Made by a program: the position numbers and the translations under genes. 7,315 nucleotides of DNA, taken from positions 1 to 7,315 of the forward strand of contig JAFXOO010000140.1 of the NCBI GenBank assembly GCA_017528675.1, in the 5' to 3' direction. Below are positions 5,180 through 7,315 of the stretch, piece by piece. Below the pieces are notes generated by a model. That model worked only from the letters and a program-made list of their open reading frames with translations. It searched no databases and was not told the DNA's origin. How positions within the stretch are numbered: the stretch's first letter is position 1; each line of letters opens with the position of its first letter. This DNA is from Oscillospiraceae bacterium (GTDB lineage Bacteria > Bacillota > Clostridia > Oscillospirales > Ruminococcaceae).

Positions 5180-6220
5180 TTATTCTGTTCCGGCTCCCTG
5201 CTTTGCGGCATAGATCAGAACGAGGGCAGCATCCGTAGCGCTGACTTCACCATCTTCGTTGTAGTCTGCTCTGGAGAACCAGTTTTCATCGGGGAGCTTC
5301 GGTGACTGACCGGCGCCGACCTGAGCGGCGTAAATCAGAATCTGAGCGGCATCAGAAGCATTGGTAGTCCCGTCAAGGTTGACATCACCTGCTGTGAACG
5401 ATTCATCCGGGTCGTTGATGAGCAGCGTGTATTTTGTATCCGGCAGTCCGCCCTGCGAAACCTGCAACGTCAGCTTCATCGGTTTTCCAGTATAGGGAAT
5501 ATCTGTCAGAACGCCGGAGGGCAGCTCCGTCCCGTTCATTGTGACGGTGCCGGCTGCAATCGGCATGATTTGCAGGCTCTTGCTTTCTTCACTGGCGTAA
5601 TACCGGAAGGTGTCCGGGTACATCTCATCCCGGAAAGCATACCAGTAATCACTGTCCTCTTTGAACAGAAGGCTGGAGATTGCGGCTTTTGCCATTTCAT
5701 AGTGCTGAGAACAGATGATGGGAACCTCTGTCTGTGCATAGGCGGTGACTGTCATCTCCTGATTGACGGGAATGGGCTTTGTGTAGAGCTGGAATTCTCC
5801 ATCGTCAATCGCATAGTAGATATCAGAATCTGTGTGTGTGCTGAGTGTGAGCTCCGTACCGGGAGCAATGTACTTGTGATAATCTGAAAATTTCACGGTG
5901 CAGCTGTCTCTTGCGACGGCTTTCATGCAGATGTTTCCGTACAGTTCTGTATACACCGCAAAGCTGCCGTTTTCATCATCGTATTCCGATACAATCTCAC
6001 CGTCAAGATAAATGTCGTGCCACTCTTTGCCGTCGGTACTGTAAAAGCTTTCACCTTCGTTAAAATCACGCTTGATCATGTCGATGGTCACCGAACTGTC
6101 ACTGGAGTTCTCACTTCCGTCCGGTTCGTACCATACACTGTTGGTGGCTGATTCGCACGGAATCAGAAATCCCTGTTCCTGATTGGAGATCTGAGCGACG
6201 ATAGAAAACCGCTCGCCCTT
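5180..6220 (-). CDS. C-terminal part of the peptidase: beta-rich modules and dockerin
   Basis: This is the continuation of the peptidase in the -1 frame, beginning at the AAG codon 6220-6218 (KGERFSIVAQISN). It has no credible ribosome site of its own, so it is probably not made separately; a GTG at 6091 is only the first in-frame start-like codon. Numbered from that GTG: about 75-120 (APGTELTLSTHTDSDIYYAI...VTAYAQ) resembles the chitobiase C-terminal-type beta module common in surface proteins; 172-226 (PIAAGTVTMNG...YTLLI) resembles a cadherin-like beta-sandwich; 235-302 is a dockerin with canonical loops D236-N238-D240-G...D247 and D276-N278-D280-G...D287, each followed by the same DAAxxLIYAAxxGAG helix. 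That symmetry differs from the GH44 dockerin and suggests another cohesin partner. The protein ends one residue after the second helix (GAGTE). Confidence 0.8.
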   Translation of the reverse strand, partial: KGERFSIVAQISNQEQGFLIPCESATNSVWYEPDGSENSSDSSVTIDMIKRDFNEGESFYSTDGKEWHDIYLDGEIVSEYDDENGSFAVYTELYGNICMKAVARDSCTVKFSDYHKYIAPGTELTLSTHTDSDIYYAIDDGEFQLYTKPIPVNQEMTVTAYAQTEVPIICSQHYEMAKAAISSLLFKEDSDYWYAFRDEMYPDTFRYYASEESKSLQIMPIAAGTVTMNGTELPSGVLTDIPYTGKPMKLTLQVSQGGLPDTKYTLLINDPDESFTAGDVNLDGTTNASDAAQILIYAAQVGAGQSPKLPDENWFSRADYNEDGEVSATDAALVLIYAAKQGAGTE

Positions 6221-7315
6221 TTGACCTCCACTGCCTCCGGCAGTGCAACGGTCCGGTAACCGATCTGCCCAAGAGTAATATCCGCCGGGCTGTGTGCTGT
6301 GCCGGAAGTCGGATCACTGGGATCCTTCAGGTCTGTATAGACTGTAATCTTCCACTGGCTGTCGATGGATGTGTTACAGAGCATGACGGATTCAATGAAG
6401 GAATCGTTTTCGGCAGTAAAGACATTCGCTGCCATGGCGGAGGTATCACCGTATTCACCGATCGCATAGCTGCCGGATACGCCGTAGGTATCGTGCTGAT
6501 ATACATGCACATCTGCTTCGGCAGGGGAGGCCTGGAACACAGTGAAGTCGCTCAGGAAGGGATCCTGATAGGATATCCAGAAGTATCCGCCGTCTCCCCA
6601 GTTGACCCCCCAGCTATTCTTTACCAGCCATGCGCCGTCTTTACCAGGGTCGGAATTGAAGGAAGATGCCGGGAAATGATCGTCCCATCCGACGATACTG
6701 ATGGCGTGTCCGGCGGATTCTTCCTCGGGATCCATGATGTTGACATCATAAAAATAGGCGTGAGTTTCCTCGTTATAACAGGGATCTGCATCCGAATAAG
6801 AGGCGTCAAGCGCCTGTCCCTTCAGAATGGCACGCTTTACGGCGTTGCGCTGTGCAATGGTGATCTCACTTTCATCATCATCTACCCAGACAGGATAGGT
6901 GTACATATCGGTGACCCGGAACTTTGCTTCCTCGTACACATCCTCCAGCGTCTTTTGAGAATCACGGATGGACTCATCCTGGTACGGACAATCAGATTCA
7001 TAGACCGGGCCGATTCCTCCGAGCAGCATGCCGCCTTCCTGGTTGATCCCGAAGCTGCCTTCATCAAACACATCTTCCGTCTGATAAGGATAGCCGAAGA
7101 TGTTGGAATAAGTGTAATAGGCCAGGTGCCATTCTGAAAGATCAATGTCAGGCTCTCTTGCAATGAGACTTGTCTCGACGCTGTTCAGTGCAGAGAACGC
7201 CCAGCATGTTCCATAGGGAGATTGATCCTTGACTTCCGTAACAAGTCCTTCTTTCCGAAGATCAAAGGATGATGGCAGCGGAAGATCTTTGTCTTCTTCG
7301 GATACTCCGTCCGAA
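6163..7315 (-). CDS. C1A (papain-like) cysteine peptidase, catalytic and lectin-like part, 5'-partial
   Basis: The frame is open to the right edge of the window, so the first in-frame GTG (7071) is internal and not the start. Counting from the first full codon at 7314: LPSSFDLR (13-20) opens the mature papain fold; the oxyanion Gln31 and catalytic Cys37 are in VKDQSPYGTCWAFSALNSVE; LSEWHLAYY follows; the catalytic His is His203 in GHAISIVGWDDHF (codon 6708-6706); and the catalytic Asn is Asn233 in WLVKNSWGVNWGDGGYFWISY (codon 6618-6616). The full triad plus oxyanion Gln is present, so activity is expected. From about residue 268 (VHVYQHDTYGVSG...AANVFTAENDSFIESVML) it resembles the lectin-like domain that follows bacterial C1A peptidases. 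After the frameshift near 6219 it reads about 19 unrelated residues to TGA at 6163. As read, the product would lack the dockerin and be released rather than bound to a scaffoldin. Confidence 0.85.
   Translation of the reverse strand, partial: SDGVSEEDKDLPLPSSFDLRKEGLVTEVKDQSPYGTCWAFSALNSVETSLIAREPDIDLSEWHLAYYTYSNIFGYPYQTEDVFDEGSFGINQEGGMLLGGIGPVYESDCPYQDESIRDSQKTLEDVYEEAKFRVTDMYTYPVWVDDDESEITIAQRNAVKRAILKGQALDASYSDADPCYNEETHAYFYDVNIMDPEEESAGHAISIVGWDDHFPASSFNSDPGKDGAWLVKNSWGVNWGDGGYFWISYQDPFLSDFTVFQASPAEADVHVYQHDTYGVSGSYAIGEYGDTSAMAANVFTAENDSFIESVMLCNTSIDSQWKITVYTDLKDPSDPTSGTAHSPADITLGQIGYRTVALPEAVEVKRASGFLSSLRSPIRNRDF

Larger units (their letters stand above)
5180..7315 (-). pseudogene. Dockerin-bearing C1A cysteine peptidase, frameshifted and cut at its 5' end by the window edge
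   Basis: One gene is read here in two frames. The catalytic and lectin-like regions are in the frame ending at 6163, and the dockerin region is in the frame ending at 5180. At plus-strand 6219-6222 (AAAA on the coding strand) one missing base explains the break: with five As the coding strand gives VEVKKGERFSIVAQISN, continuous across the junction and typical of the end of a lectin-like domain. Both halves are otherwise free of stops, so the break is recent, a sequencing error, or bypassed by frameshifting. The intact visible part would be about 711 residues; the missing N-terminus should hold a signal peptide and propeptide. Dockerin-bearing cysteine peptidases are known from ruminococcal cellulosomes, where they may process or defend the complex. 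The PHP gene follows 17 nt downstream. Confidence 0.8.

Noticed and set aside
4257..5213. Long plus-strand open frame (318 codons)
   Set aside because: It lies antisense to the PHP gene, whose metal-binding motifs are complete on the minus strand. Its own translation shows no recognisable domain, and it has no good ribosome site.
6292..7137. Long plus-strand open frame (281 codons)
   Set aside because: It is antisense to the C1A peptidase, where the catalytic Cys, His and Asn motifs are on the minus strand. The frame is open because of codon bias on the opposite strand.

Overview
The window looks like a chromosomal segment from a cellulosome-forming gut Ruminococcus or a close Oscillospiraceae relative. 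The evidence is two secreted proteins ending in dockerin modules (a GH44 glucanase and a C1A cysteine peptidase), dockerin repeats of ruminococcal type (the C-terminal 'DVFDLCMMKRELL' and 'DAAxxLIYAA' forms), AGGAGG-type ribosome binding sites and GC-rich hairpin repeats between genes. The species cannot be fixed from this stretch; an R. champanellensis-like organism is a guess.

Layout, left to right. Bases 1-989 carry no protein gene. They hold two copies of a hairpin-rich composite repeat (about 1-297 and 726-888) on either side of a tRNA-Leu(UAG) gene (406-487). The tRNA has a consensus sigma-A promoter (319-347) and a strong terminator (498-534). The left repeat copy is interrupted by a 172-bp MITE-like insertion with TTAA on both sides (70-249). 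The right copy preserves the uninterrupted site, so the insertion can be read by direct comparison.

Bases 990-4135 form a two-gene leftward operon. An XRE-family regulator (3236-4135) has a second, winged-helix-like region near its C-terminus. It is followed after 23 nt by a GH44 endoglucanase/xyloglucanase with a signal peptide, a likely carbohydrate-binding module and a dockerin (990-3212). A promoter (4176-4204) and a cluster of GTAGA/TCTAC half-sites (4194-4249) lie upstream of the regulator, suggesting local control, possibly autoregulation, of GH44 expression.

Bases 4270-7315 hold a second leftward operon: a C1A cysteine peptidase with lectin-like, beta-rich and dockerin regions, then a PHP-family (histidinol-phosphatase-like) phosphoesterase (4392-5162) and a terminator (4270-4304). 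The peptidase runs off the right edge of the window. A one-base frameshift at an A4 run (plus-strand 6219-6222) separates its catalytic part from its dockerin part; both parts are otherwise intact.

Working together: the two dockerin proteins are expected to be exported and bound to cohesins on scaffoldins, but their dockerins are of visibly different types and may dock at different places. The regulator and the PHP enzyme are cytoplasmic. No CRISPR array, rRNA, transposase gene or phage gene is visible.
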